A DNA stretch of 64,000 nt from Taudactylus pleione (Eukaryota > Chordata > Amphibia > Anura > Myobatrachidae), in the NCBI GenBank assembly GCA_031769625.1, contig JAUIMM010000188.1:14081501-14145500 (forward strand), in the 5' to 3' direction. Made by a program: the position numbers and the translations under genes. The notes beneath the pieces are model-generated. The model saw only the letters and a program-made list of their open reading frames with translations. It did not search any database and was not told where the DNA came from. The first letter of the stretch is position 1, and the number at the start of each line of letters is the position of its first letter. Below, piece by piece: positions 39,486 to 49,220 of this stretch.

Positions 39486-39513
39486 ACGTATATATCAAAT
39501 CGATATAACATAA
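39486..39513 (+). promoter_or_regulatory. Short leader with TATA-like motif before the hAT transposase
   Basis: After the last partial satellite unit (TAGCCGCACGT) comes an AT-rich stretch with GTATATATC at 39,489-39,497, about 20 bp before the ATG. That is too close for a conventional TATA box serving this start codon unless transcription starts inside the coding region or the true promoter is in the satellite units. An in-frame TAA lies directly before the ATG at 39,511-39,513. Function is inferred only from position. Confidence 0.25.
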
Positions 39514-42500
39514 ATGGAGGACCAAACTTTCTCCGATAAAAATAAAATAGAGAAAGATCAAGAACCACTTCCTCCTAGTGCTGAAGCTGCTGCCACTAGT
39601 CATGACATAGACAATAACATGCCATCAACGTCGTCTGCCAAGGCCGATGCCCAATGTCATAGTAGAGGGCACATACAATCCCATATGGCAAAGTTCTGGA
39701 AAATGACCTTGAGAAAGACATTTAAATCAGCTGAAGAGAAACGTAAACTTGCCAATATGCCATTTACGACACGGAGTGGCAAGGAACGGCTAAGGTCGAT
39801 CCCTAGTATGTTCATGACTAGTGGTTCAGCTTCACATGACGATGGAAGCCCTCCTCCCACTAAAAAAATCAAAAGAGTTAAGCTGGCAAAAGCACAGCAA
39901 AGAACTGTGCTTTCTAAGAAGATATCACAAGTCCCCAAGGAGAGTCCAAGTGTGGTGGTGGTTGCGATGCCTGACCTTCCCAGCACTGGACGGGAAGAGG
40001 TGGCTCTTTCCACCATTTGCACGCCCCCTGCAAGTGCTGAAAGGAGCACCCACAGTCCACTTGCTGATATGCAAATTGAAGATGTCACTGTTGAAGTACA
40101 ACAGGATGAGGATACTGGTGTAGCTGGCGCTGAGGAGGAAGTTGGCGACGAGGATTCTGATGGTGATGTGGTTTGTTTAAATCAGGCTCCGGGGGAGACA
40201 GTTGTTGTCCGTGGGATGAAAAAGCCCATCACGGTCATGCCTGGGCAGAAGACCAAACATTCCACCTCTTTGGTCTGGCAATATTTCTATCCAAATCCCG
40301 ACAACAACTGTCTTGCCATATGTACCATATGTAAAGGTGAAATAAGTAGGGGTAGGGACGTCAACCACCTAGGAACATCCTCCCTTATACGGCACCTGCA
40401 GCGCATTCATAAAAAGTTACTGTCAAGTTCAGAAACTTTGGCTAAGACTGTAAGCAGTCCAGGGACACCTAAATCCCATTGTCCTGTTGTATCCAAGCGC
40501 CTGCAAACCACACCGTCAACTCCCTCCTCGTCAATTTCCTCCTTAGTCAGGATCGGAAGTAGTCCTGCAGGCCATGTCACTGGCATGACTGACTCTCCTA
40601 TCCGGGATTCCTCTGGAGGATCCTGCATTGCTACGCCTACTGCTGCCGCTGCTGCTGTTGCTGCTGCTGGGAGTCATTCATCATCCCAGAGAGGAAGTAG
40701 GAACACCACTACTTTTACTAAACAATTGACCCTCCAACAGTCCTTAGCGAGGAGGATGAAGTACGACAGCAGTCATCCTGAAGCAAAACGTATAACTGAG
40801 GCCTTGACTGCTATGTTGGTGTTAGACGTGCGTCCGGTATCCGCCATTAGTGCAGTGGGATTTAGACAATTGATGGAGGTAGTGTGTCCCCGGTTCCAAA
40901 TCCCGTCTAGATTCCACTTCACTAGGCAGGCGATACCGAGACTGTACAGAAACGTCAGAAAAAGTGTCCTCAGTGTCCTGAAAAATGCCGTTGTACACAA
41001 TGTCCACTTAACCACGGACATGTGGACAAGTGGAACAGGGCAGACTAAGGACTATATGACTGTGACAGCCCACTGGGTAGATGTATCACCTTACGCAGCA
41101 ACAGCAGCAGCGTCACCAGTAGCAGCATCTCAGAAACGCCAGCTCGTTACAAGGCAGGCTACGCTGTGTATCACCAGTTTCAGTAAGAGGCACACCGCCG
41201 ACAACCTCTTAGAGAAACTGAGGGAAATCATCGCCCAGTAGCTTACCCCACTTAGACTCTCCTGGGGATTTGTGATATCTGACAACGCCACCAATATTGT
41301 GCGGGCATTACATCTGGGCAAATTCCAGCACGTCCCATGTTTTGCTCACACAATAAACTTGGTGGTGCAGAATTTTCTGAAAAGCGACAGGGGCGTGCAG
41401 GAGACGCTTTGGGTGGCCCGAAAAATTTCTGGCCACTTTCGCCATTCAGCGACTGCGTGCCGAAGACTGGAGCGCCAGCAAACACTCTTGAACCTGCCCC
41501 GCCATCACCTGAAGCAAGAGGTTGTGACGCGGTGGAACTCAACCCTCTATATGCTTCAGAGGATGGAGGAGCAGCAAAAGGCCATACAAGCCTATACATC
41601 CACCTATGACATAGGCAAAGGAGGGGGTATGCACCTGACTCAAGCGCAGTGGAGAATGATTTCCGTGTTGTGCAAGGTTCTCCAGCCCTTCGAACTTGCC
41701 ACACGTGAAGTCAGTTCAGACACTGCCAGCTTGAGTCAGGTCATTCCCCTCATCAGGCTTTTGCAGAAGCAGCTGGAGAAAGTGAAGGAGGAGCTAAGAC
41801 GGAGCGATTCGGCTCGGCATGTGGGACTTGTGGATGAAGCCCTTCATTCGCTTTGCCAGGATTCCAGGGTGGTCAATCTGTTGAAATCAGACCACTACAT
41901 TTTGGCCACTGTGCTTGATCCTAGGTTTAAAGCCTATGTGGTATCTCTCTTTCCGGCCGACACAAGCCTGCAGAGGTGCAAAGACCTGCTGGTGAACACA
42001 CTGTCAGCTGAAGCGGAACGTGACACGTCAACGGCTCCTTCTTCATTTTCTCCTGCAACTGGGGCTGCCAGGAAAAAACGTAGGTATCCTAAGCAACCCG
42101 CTGGCGGTGATGCAGGGCAGGCAGGACCAAGTTTGGACATCTGGTCCGGACTGAAGGACCTGGCAACAATTTCTGACATGTCTACTGTCACTGCATATGA
42201 TACTGTCACCATTGACAGAATGGTGGAGGATTACATCGGTGACAGCATCCAAGTAGGCATGTCAGACAGTCCATACCTGTACTGGCAGAAAAAAGAGGCA
42301 ATTTGGAGGCCCCTGTACAAGCTGGCTCTATTTTACCTGAGTTGCCCCCCCTCCAGTGTGTACTCCGAAAGAGTGTTTAGTGCAGCCGGGAACCTTGTCA
42401 GCGAAAGGCGTAGGAGGTTGCTTCCACAGAATGTGGAGAAGATGATGTTCATCAAAATTAATTATCAGCTCTTCCAGGGAGACCAGCCTCCAGAAGGTAC

Positions 42501-42627
42501 AGAGGGACCTGTGGTGGTGGATTCAAGTGGGGACGAGTTAATACTTTGTGAGGATGAGGATGTACACACTGAAGAGGGTGAGGAATCGGTGGATGAGGAG
42601 GATGAGGATGACATCTTGCCTCCGTAG
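39514..42627 (+). pseudogene. hAT (ZBED-type) transposase, one in-frame stop
   Basis: The frame is open for 1,037 codons except for a TAG at codon 576 (41,239-41,241); the same frame continues on both sides. The start is the first possible one, because TAA directly precedes the ATG. Domains seen: a long N-terminal region with a basic nuclear-signal-like stretch (PPPTKKIKRVKLAK, residues 113-126); a BED zinc finger at about 250-300 (C270-x2-C273, H294-x4-H299); an alanine run near 377-385; the first catalytic Asp in TTDMWTS (D502); the second in ISDNATN (D590); a CFAH motif at 609-612; the hATC dimerisation domain at about 930-987, with Glu952 in YSERVFSAAGN; and an acidic tail. In this family the enzyme cuts at the inverted ends and re-inserts the element, acting in the nucleus. 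The protein is long for the family because of the roughly 250 residues before the BED finger. All key residues are kept, so inactivation appears recent. Confidence 0.92.
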
Positions 42628-43093
42628 AGCCAGTTTGTGCAGGGACACATGAATTGCCAGCTTGTTTTGTGGGGGCCCAAACGAACCAATCATTTCAGCC
42701 ACAGTTGTGTGGCAGACCCTGGGGCTGAAATGATTGATTTGTTAAAGTGTGCATGTCCTGTTTATACAACATAAGGGTGGGTGGGAGGGCCCAAGGACAA
42801 TTCCATCTTGCACTTCTTTTTTTTCTTTGCATTATGTACAGTTTGGGGCCTAGTTTTTCTAACTGCCATCCTGTCTGCCACTGCAGTGTCACTCCTAGAT
42901 GGGTCACGTGTTTGTGCCGCCCACTCGTGTCGCTTAGCATAGTCATCCAGCTACCTCGGTGCAACCTTTTGGACATAAAAACACTATTGTGAGGTGTGAG
43001 GTGTTCAGAATAGACTGGAAATGAGTGGAAATTAAGGTTATTGAGGTTAATAATAGCATAGGAGCAGAGAAACCAACAAATTCTGTGATTTTA
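42628..43093 (+). other. 3' non-coding region of the hAT element
   Basis: This stretch follows the transposase stop and has no coding frame of note. It holds a perfect 14-bp hairpin (listed separately), a pyrimidine run near 42,814-42,830, and AT-rich sequence towards the right. I see no clear AATAAA signal in it. It lies between the coding region and the subterminal repeats and so belongs to the element. Confidence 0.7.
42687..42736. repeat. 14-bp perfect hairpin in the hAT 3' region
   Basis: CAATCATTTCAGCC at 42,687-42,700 is the exact reverse complement of GGCTGAAATGATTG at 42,723-42,736, with a 22-nt spacer. It lies 59 bp after the transposase stop codon. It could fold in the transcript or act as a binding palindrome; the sequence does not decide which. 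Confidence 0.85.
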
Positions 43094-43262
43094 GCTGTTT
43101 TTATGCTTTTTTAAAAAAAAAAACAGATCCAAAACACAAAACCCAGAACCCAAAACACGGAAGGGTGGTTTTGGCAAAACCAATCCAGATCCAAAACACG
43201 AAGAAAGATCCAGATCCAAAACCAAAACACAAAACACGAAAAGTGGCCGGTGCACACCCCTA
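43094..43262. mobile_element. Right end of the hAT: subterminal repeats and inverted repeat
   Basis: Repeated CCAAAAC, ACAAAAC and GATCCAGATCC motifs fill the last 150 bp. The element ends in GGCCGGTGCACACCCCTA at 43,245-43,262. Read inward on the minus strand it begins TAGGGGTGTGCACCGGCC, a typical hAT-type terminus. Such subterminal motif clusters are where hAT transposases are known to bind. No matching left terminus is present between 39,480 and 39,514. Confidence 0.8.
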
Positions 43263-43270
43263 GTAACAAG
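43263..43270. other. Candidate 8-bp target-site duplication (right copy)
   Basis: The octamer GTAACAAG follows directly after the right terminal repeat. It fits the nTnnnnAn pattern known for many hAT insertions. The left copy should directly precede the left terminus, which is not in the window. Confidence 0.55.
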
Positions 43271-43372
43271 GAGATGATGCTGGGATTCAAACCGGGGTTT
43301 CCGCAAGGTGTTTACATTTCAATTTTAGGAAGTCAGCACTCTTAATCACTGAGATATTCGTTTTCAGGGCAA
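43263..43372 (-). mobile_element. tRNA-derived SINE fragment, antisense, cut by the hAT
   Basis: On the minus strand the sequence reads TCAGTGATTAAGAGTGCTGA (A-box region) and about 50 bp later CCCCGGTTTGAATCCC (B-box-like, compare GGTTCGAATCC), then CAGCATCATCTCCTTGTTAC up to the hAT end. From memory, a common amphibian SINE family continues after the B box with CTCCTTGTGACCTTGGGC, so this copy appears to break at the hAT insertion. The missing part should lie on the far side of the hAT element. Confidence 0.6.
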
Positions 43373-43393
43373 GACAGTCAAATGAACTTTTAT

Positions 43394-44940
43394 GGGCCTA
43401 TTCATCATAAGTTAAATAACATTGCAATTGTAAAAATTAAATGTACGAGCCATTCATCAAGAAGGTAAAGCAGAAGAAATCACAGATATCTCCTTCTTAC
43501 CTTCTTCTGGCGGAATGACCCACTGTCCCCATACACCAGTATCACAGATACATCCTGCTCACCTGCCTCTGTCGGAATGGCCCACTATCCCCATACACTA
43601 GTATCACAGATATCTACTGCTTACCTTCCTTTTGTGTAATGGCCAGCTGTCCCCATACAACAGTATCACAGATATCTCCTGCTCACCTGCCTCTGTCGGA
43701 ATGGCCAACTATCCCCATACACTAATATCACAGATATCTCCTGCTTACCTTCCTCTGGCAGAATGGCCCACTGTCCCAATACACTAGTATCACAAATATC
43801 TCCTTCTTACCTTCTTCTGGCGGAATGGCCCGCTGTCCCCATAAACCATTATCACAGATATCTCCTGCTCACCTGCCTCTGTCGGAATGGCCCACTATTC
43901 TCATACACTAGTATCACAGATATCTCCTGCTTACCTTACTCTGGCGGAATGGCCGTTGTCCCTATACACTAGTATCACAGATATCTCCCGCTTACCTTCC
44001 TCTGGTGGAATGGCCTGCTGTCCCCATACACTAGTATCACAGATATCTCCTACTTACCTTTTCCTCTGGCGGAATGGCCCACTGTCCCCATACAGCAGTA
44101 TCACAGATATCTCCTGCTTACCTTCCTCTGGCGGAATGTCCCACTGTCCCCATACACCAATATCACAGATATCTCCTACTTACCTTTTCCTCTGGTGGAA
44201 TGGCCCACTGTCCCCATACAGCAATATCACAGATATCTCCTGCTTACCTTCCTCTGGCGGAATGGCCCACTGTCCCCATACACCAGTATCACAGATATCT
44301 CCTGCTTACCTTTCTGTCCTGGAATGGCCCACTGTCTGCATACACTAGTATCACAAATATCTCCTGCTTACCTTCCTCTGGCGTAATGGCCCACTCTCCC
44401 CATACACTAGTATCATAGATATCTCCTGCTTACCTTCCTCTGGCTGAATGGTCCACTGTCCCCATACACTAGTATCACAGATATCTCCTGCTTTCCTTCC
44501 TCTGGCAGAATGGGCCACTCTCTCCATACACTAGTAAGGGGACAGAATTCATCAAGCTCTGAAAATATTATATATTCGGAGCTTGAGTGCAGGAGCATTC
44601 GCCATCTTCAGATGGCATTTGCTCCCGCTCTGGGCTCACAACCGCTTCCTCTCTATTGGAAGGAATCCCGGTTTGCGAAGAGGCATCCTTTAGGATCCCT
44701 CAGCCCCTGTCTGGCTCCTTCCACCAGATGTCAGGGCTCTTGTACTCATGCGTGACCTGTAGGTCGTGCATACACACTAGCGTCACTCTGAAAGGATAAA
44801 CTTCGGGTAGACAGCTGATTTTCAGATCAGCTGTTTCCATGCCGGAGCAAAGATGAATTGCTCTGTCACTCGCAACGAATAGGAATGTTATTTATCAGGG
44901 TTCGAAATGACCCTGATATTTAACATCATGAATAGACCCC
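43394..44940 (+). mobile_element. Inverted-repeat element A, copy 1, with internal minisatellite
   Basis: The left end GGGCCTATTCATCATAAG and the right end (reverse complement GGGGTCTATTCATGATG) form imperfect terminal repeats of about 24 bp. The flanks carry TTA at 43,390-43,392 and TTA at 44,941-44,943. These features resemble PIF/Harbinger-type non-autonomous elements, though the superfamily is inference. The body holds about 17 copies of a 62-bp unit and a unique 3' part of about 400 bp that is shared with copy 2. No transposase is encoded. Confidence 0.75.
43480..44536 (+). repeat. 62-bp minisatellite, about 17 copies, inside element A copy 1
   Basis: The unit reads CACAGATATCTCCTGCTTAC, then CTTCCTCTGGCGGAATGGCC, then CACTGTCCCCATACACTAGT. 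Spacing between units is 62 bp, with some of 61 or 63. Open frames through it are produced by the repeat and shift between units, since 62 is not divisible by three. Confidence 0.93.
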
Positions 44941-44943
44941 TTA

Positions 44944-45444
44944 GTCTATGAATGCTCTAAAGCAAATATAAAATATAATACATAATGTACTAAAATCACT
45001 GTTAATTCCAGATAATACAAGTACTGTAGATAAAAAAGAACTTTGCAACTAGTTTACAGTAAACTCAACACTGTCCATGATTAATTATAATGTACTGCAA
45101 ATATTTTTTTTCTTTTTGTACATAAAAGAGTGCAGAGTGCATTGCAAAAAATAAAGTATGAGAAATACAAGCTCGAGTTATGTTATATGGGTAGTATAAG
45201 TAATGTTTAAAAATAGTAGGTTTCGCTATTGCGCTAATATCAGAGTATAGAATATTCCAGACTAAGGAAAACTAATATAACATGCTAATAAGAAATGTTT
45301 ACAGATTAGTTATATACTTAAAATTCTTTAAAGCTTCTCACCAACTAAACAAAGTCTTCCCTAGCAAAGGAGAGAAAATACTGGATGACCTTCTGGAAAA
45401 AATTGTAAAGTCCTTCAAGACCCCAAGTTTTGGATCAACTACAC
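44944..45444. other. AT-rich stretch with nothing recognised
   Basis: This roughly 500-bp interval between two small elements is AT-rich. I see no gene, RNA or tandem repeat in it. Confidence 0.5.
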
Positions 45445-45653
45445 CACAGGTTCTCAAACTCGGTCCTCAGGACCCCAAAAGTGCATGTTTTCCAGGTCTC
45501 CTCACAGAATTGCAAGTGAAATAATTAGCTCCATCTGTGGATCTTTTAATATGTTTCAGTGACAGTGAGTAATGAATACACCTGTGCACCTGCTGGGGGA
45601 TTTGCAAAATGTGAACTGTGTGGGGTCCTGAGGACCAAGTTTGAGAACCACTG
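45445..45653. mobile_element. 209-bp hAT-like MITE
   Basis: The ends are inverted copies: AGGTTCTCAAACTCGGTCCT on the left and AGGACCAAGTTTGAGAACC on the right. The flanks are AACTACAC (45,437-45,444) and TACTACAC (45,654-45,661), an 8-bp duplication with one difference. That duplication length is the hAT signature. It has no coding capacity. Confidence 0.8.
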
Positions 45654-45661
45654 TACTACAC

Positions 45662-47501
45662 CAAGGAGTGCTTTCAGCTTCTCCAATGTCTTCTTCATGA
45701 TTCAAAGCATCATAGGCAGACGATTTCCACCTACTCAATGCTTTAATGGACTAAGAGGATCACATCATGCAAGTTGCAGTTCCAATCTGGAAGGGGTGCA
45801 CACATTATTTTGAATTCTGCGATCCTAAGGCACTCAAGAGTCAAAGACAAATCCTGTGAACTGGAACTAAATAAGCTTCCAAGCATTCAAATAAACCAGC
45901 CACTGTGCACTTCGGGGTCCACAGCCCAAAAAAGGCAGAGGTCAGCACCCCTGCACAAATGTGACCACATACACAGAACGGACCAAATACACAAAGAGAA
46001 ATCCAATGTATCCTATCCGCCTGATCAGTCTTTGACTTTACAGAGCAAACCCAACCCTATTGACTAAGACCTTATAGAGAAGAAGGCCACATACTGTACA
46101 TTGACCAAAAAAAATGCTATGGAAAATGTGAACCAGGATTAACCAATCTCAATCCAAGTCAATTTGGGCAAACACTTTATTCAGAGCTCCCTAGAATCTC
46201 CTTCAGTCACTGGCTTTCTGTAGGTCTAGCCCTTCAGTGCATGAGAGAGCAAGAATGGCTTGGTGGGGTCTGCCAAGCTGCAGATTTTAGAAGAATGAGA
46301 GTTGCCAGCAAAAGCTGTTAATAAGTGAACTTTTCATTGCCATTGCTTATAACATTCCCACACATATTAAAAGAAATGCCCTGGTGCTCCACATTACCTC
46401 CTTGCTCTTTCCATGTGAGGAATTTCTGCCAATTTTACCAAGCTGTCAAACTGGTCTTCAGGGTTCCTGATGCCAAAGCCTTGTTTGTAAGACCTCCTAT
46501 TACTGCCTTATAATATACCAGACATAAGATTAGACTTGATAAATTGACCTGCATGGTCCCTGTAAAATTGCTATGCATCCACAATGCTGTCATCTACCTC
46601 TAGAAAATGCTCAGTTCTATATTAATATTCACATGAAGGCATTGCAGAACCAACAGATGCAACAGCTGAAGCATGAAGGGGGAGGTAGCCATCTGGTTAT
46701 AAATGGTTTAGCCATCCCCAGGTTGTAACACCATAAGATGATGCTCCTGTTGCGAAGCTTGGAAGCACACTTCTGAACTGCTTACACTATGATCTAAAGC
46801 TCCAGAACTGACAAGATAATAGTCAGACCTTGATTTTGAAAAATTTCAGACCAAAAAAACCACATACTACTCCCCTTCAAAATGTTAGAATCTAATGACC
46901 CAGCCATGTCTGTAAACAGCTGCAGCAGTTGGCTTCCTATTACATGGTAAATAAAGTAAATAAAATGATAAAATAAAAGATAAATAGAAATAAAATAAAT
47001 CAAAATAAAATTAATGAGCTACAGTATAGGAACATTTTTAACTTCTTACTTTGGGTGCATCAAGAGTCAAACTTCTGGAACATATAATTATTTTGATTGC
47101 CAGATTTCCAGTACCAACATAGACTGTCTATGGAATCTCAGAACACATGGGAAAGAGAGCCATGGCTGTTTTTCTGTAAATATTGTAGTTTGTTTAAGCT
47201 GCATGTGGCACTATGATCAGAGATGGTGGCTCATATGTTCAGAACTCTGAGCACTTACTTTGACACATTGACCCAATTTTGATTGTTATGGGTCCTGGAC
47301 ATTTGCAGCCATCACCCACAGCAGAAGAGGAGACAATGAAAATGGGAGTAGAATCGTGAAAATAGGAGCATTGGCCATTGGTGTTTCTTACACAGAGCTC
47401 CGCCCTCTGACTCTAGAAAGGGGATCTGCACCTAGTGATCTTTGCTAGGTGATTAGTACTCTTTTATCAGTGAGGCAGTGATGTGCTGCTTTTCTCTGAG
47501 C
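45662..47501. other. Unassigned sequence, about 1.8 kb
   Basis: I recognise no gene or element here. Open frames are short and without family features. An A/T-rich simple stretch of ATAAA and AAATA motifs lies at about 46,940-47,012. Confidence 0.5.
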
Positions 47502-47504
47502 ATT

Positions 47505-48091
47505 GGGCCTGATTCAGAGCAGCTCGTAAGCGGCCGCACCTTCGCTCCGAGCGATGTTTGCCCAACTGTATAATGATCCCTACGCATGCGCGAACCAGTC
47601 AGTGCGGTCGAAATTCATGTGCTCGCAAAATAGCGAATGCATGATAATTTGAGTGACAGGAGGAGGCGTATGTGGGTGGTAACAGGGGAAGGTGCTTGAA
47701 AACGGGGAGTGGAGATCAGAACGCAGGCGTGCTTAAAGGTCAAAACGGGCGTTTTATGGGTGTGCATAATTAAAACAGCAGCGTCATTGACCATGTCACT
47801 GGGTTATTTTATAGCCAGAACTGCTTGCAAAATCATGGTAGCAAAAACCAACCACAAGTATAGCGAGCAGTTCATACCCTGGTCGATGTACTCGATTAAT
47901 CTAATAAATAGCGGACATGACTTAGGATGCAAGCGGCCAGGGGGCGTATTTTTTCAAAAAACGACCGCAAGTTTTGTTCGCTCGTTCAGACCTAGAGGTG
48001 TGAACAGACCGCAAAGAGCGAACGGTTCATTTGAATAGCCACTCCTATTTTCTGGGCGAGCGCTAATTGCGTCCGGCTCTGAATCAGGCCC
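47505..48091. mobile_element. Inverted-repeat element C, copy 1 (587 bp)
   Basis: The left end GGGCCTGATTCAGAGC and the right end GCTCTGAATCAGGCCC are perfect 16-bp inverted repeats. ATT flanks both sides (47,502-47,504 and 48,092-48,094), a 3-bp target duplication. The interior is CpG-rich and matches copy 2 at 55,039-55,634 along its length. It is non-autonomous, and the open frames inside do not resemble a transposase. Confidence 0.88.
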
Positions 48092-48325
48092 ATTGTCTCT
48101 GTGAGAAATGTTATTGTTATCAGTTGTGGAGCGATACAGCTGTGGCTTTGTGATGAGGTTTTTAATGATAGTGAAAACGTAGTGCAGTTGTTGGGAAAAT
48201 AATGCACGGTGCATATGTCCAATCCTGTTGGTAGTATTTCTCTCATTATGGGGCCTATTCATCATCACTTAATTTTTACAAAAGCAGGAGAAAATTAACA
48301 TTTTCACCTGCAATTGTAAAAATAG

Positions 48326-49180
48326 ACTGCCGTATTCAATTGCGGCAAAAAGCCATTTTCGGCTAAAAAGTTTTGCTGGTGACGTCATTTCGCCAGGCGA
48401 GAACTTATCCCCGATTTCAATTCAAAAGACTTTTCACTGGTGCGAAAAGTTTGCCCCTTGTAACCAGCGGAAAAGATTCGTCTCTGAATGGAGGTGGAAA
48501 AAAAGTGCAGAATTGGTAGTTTGGGGTGCAAAGCCGCGGGAACACACCAGCAGCCTTGGGACTGTCCACCAATGGTAAACTGTGTAAAAAAAAGGTTAAA
48601 AAACTTTAGATCACCCCAAAAAATTACTTTTATTTGGGGGATAAACTTCAAAACCAGTGAAATAGATTCCAGGGGGTCCCCCAAGTATTCCCCCGGTGTT
48701 TTTTTGTTTGTAGGTGTTTGCTAAACGTGCGGTTTTTTTACATTTTTTAAAACATCACTTTAGCGATTTTTAACCATGCTTGCACCCATTTTCATGTACC
48801 CCAAATTTGCCAGGACTACCTATTTTTGCAAAAAGAACCTGCTACATGCTATTGTTCACCACTTGTGCAAAGACGCTAAATAGCAGCTATTGAAAGCATT
48901 TAAGCACACCAAATACCTTCAGCAGGGCTACTCAGGGGTATACAAAGTGATCCCCCATGTCAGTGCATCTGTTGGGGGTGTCAGGCTAATTTCCCCAAAT
49001 CTGACAGCACTTTTCACCTGTTTGAGATTCGCCGGGATGCATTTTCACCTCCTTTGGAAATTAACAGGGCGAAAAGCAGTCGTGCGCATGGAAAGTGTTT
49101 TCTCCAAAAACACTTGATGTAGGCGGAATGTCCAGCAGGCGAAAAGTGTGGAACTTTTCGCCGGCAATTGAATAGGGCCC
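48326..49180. mobile_element. Inverted-repeat element B, nested in element A copy 2
   Basis: Inverted ends of about 26 bp are visible: GTATTCAATTGCGGCAAAAAG on the left and CTTTTCGCCGGCAATTGAAT on the right, followed by AGGGCCC. Copy 1 of element A lacks this segment at the same place, so it is a later insertion. The exact ends and the duplication (TAA on the right; TAG or AGA on the left) are uncertain by a few bases. I see no transposase frame. Confidence 0.7.
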
Positions 49181-49220
49181 TAAGTGTTCGTGCCATTTAT
49201 CAAGAAAGTAAAGCAGGAGA

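Larger units (their letters stand above)
1..39499 (+). repeat. 160-bp satellite array, about 247 head-to-tail monomers
   Basis: The same unit of about 160 bp (159-161, varying mainly in an A-run of 8-11) repeats without interruption from the first base. Landmarks in each monomer, in order, are AGTGCCAAGCGTGCGCC, GGGCCGGCTGG, a GTTAA(A)GGGTGCTGTAACC stretch, CACTCCAGTCCAAACC followed by the A-run, TTATTTTCTGTGTTTGTG, and GCGCAGTAGCCGCACGTGC. All monomers face the same way; I saw no inverted unit. Most variants are CpG transitions, for example GGGCTGG for GGGCCGG and ACCATTAA for ACCGTTAA. The minus strand has an open frame of about 70 codons per monomer, which is a by-product of the repeat. 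The last, truncated monomer reaches to about 15 bp before the hAT start codon. The left boundary is outside the window. Confidence 0.97.
1..43262 (+). mobile_element. Probable giant hAT element, left end outside the window
   Basis: This interval joins the satellite array and the transposase into one proposed element. The sequence shows that the array runs to about 15 bp before the transposase start, that no copy of the expected left terminal repeat (TAGGGGTGTGCACC) lies between the array and the ATG, and that the right terminal repeat ends near 43,262. It also shows a SINE cut at the right end whose other half is not found between the array and the gene. Known for the family: hAT elements have short inverted ends and make 8-bp duplications. 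Inference: the left end lies before position 1, with the satellite as expanded 5' sequence. The alternative is a 5'-truncated hAT joined to an unrelated satellite. I favour the first because the last satellite unit blends into the gene leader. Confidence 0.5.

Noticed and set aside
1..39499. CRISPR array
   Set aside because: The whole unit repeats with no unique spacers, and the context is vertebrate.
1..39499. Centromeric satellite with CENP-B boxes
   Set aside because: I see no CENP-B-box-like motif in the monomer, and the array ends at a transposase gene. A centromeric role cannot be read from sequence alone.
39514..42627. Domesticated ZBED-type host gene
   Set aside because: An intact right terminal repeat, a target octamer and an in-frame stop argue for a transposon copy and not a conserved host gene.
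43763..44418. Open frames in the 62-bp minisatellite (MAHCPHT-type repeats) as genes
   Set aside because: The frames follow the repeat, change between units, and occur in both copies of a non-autonomous element.
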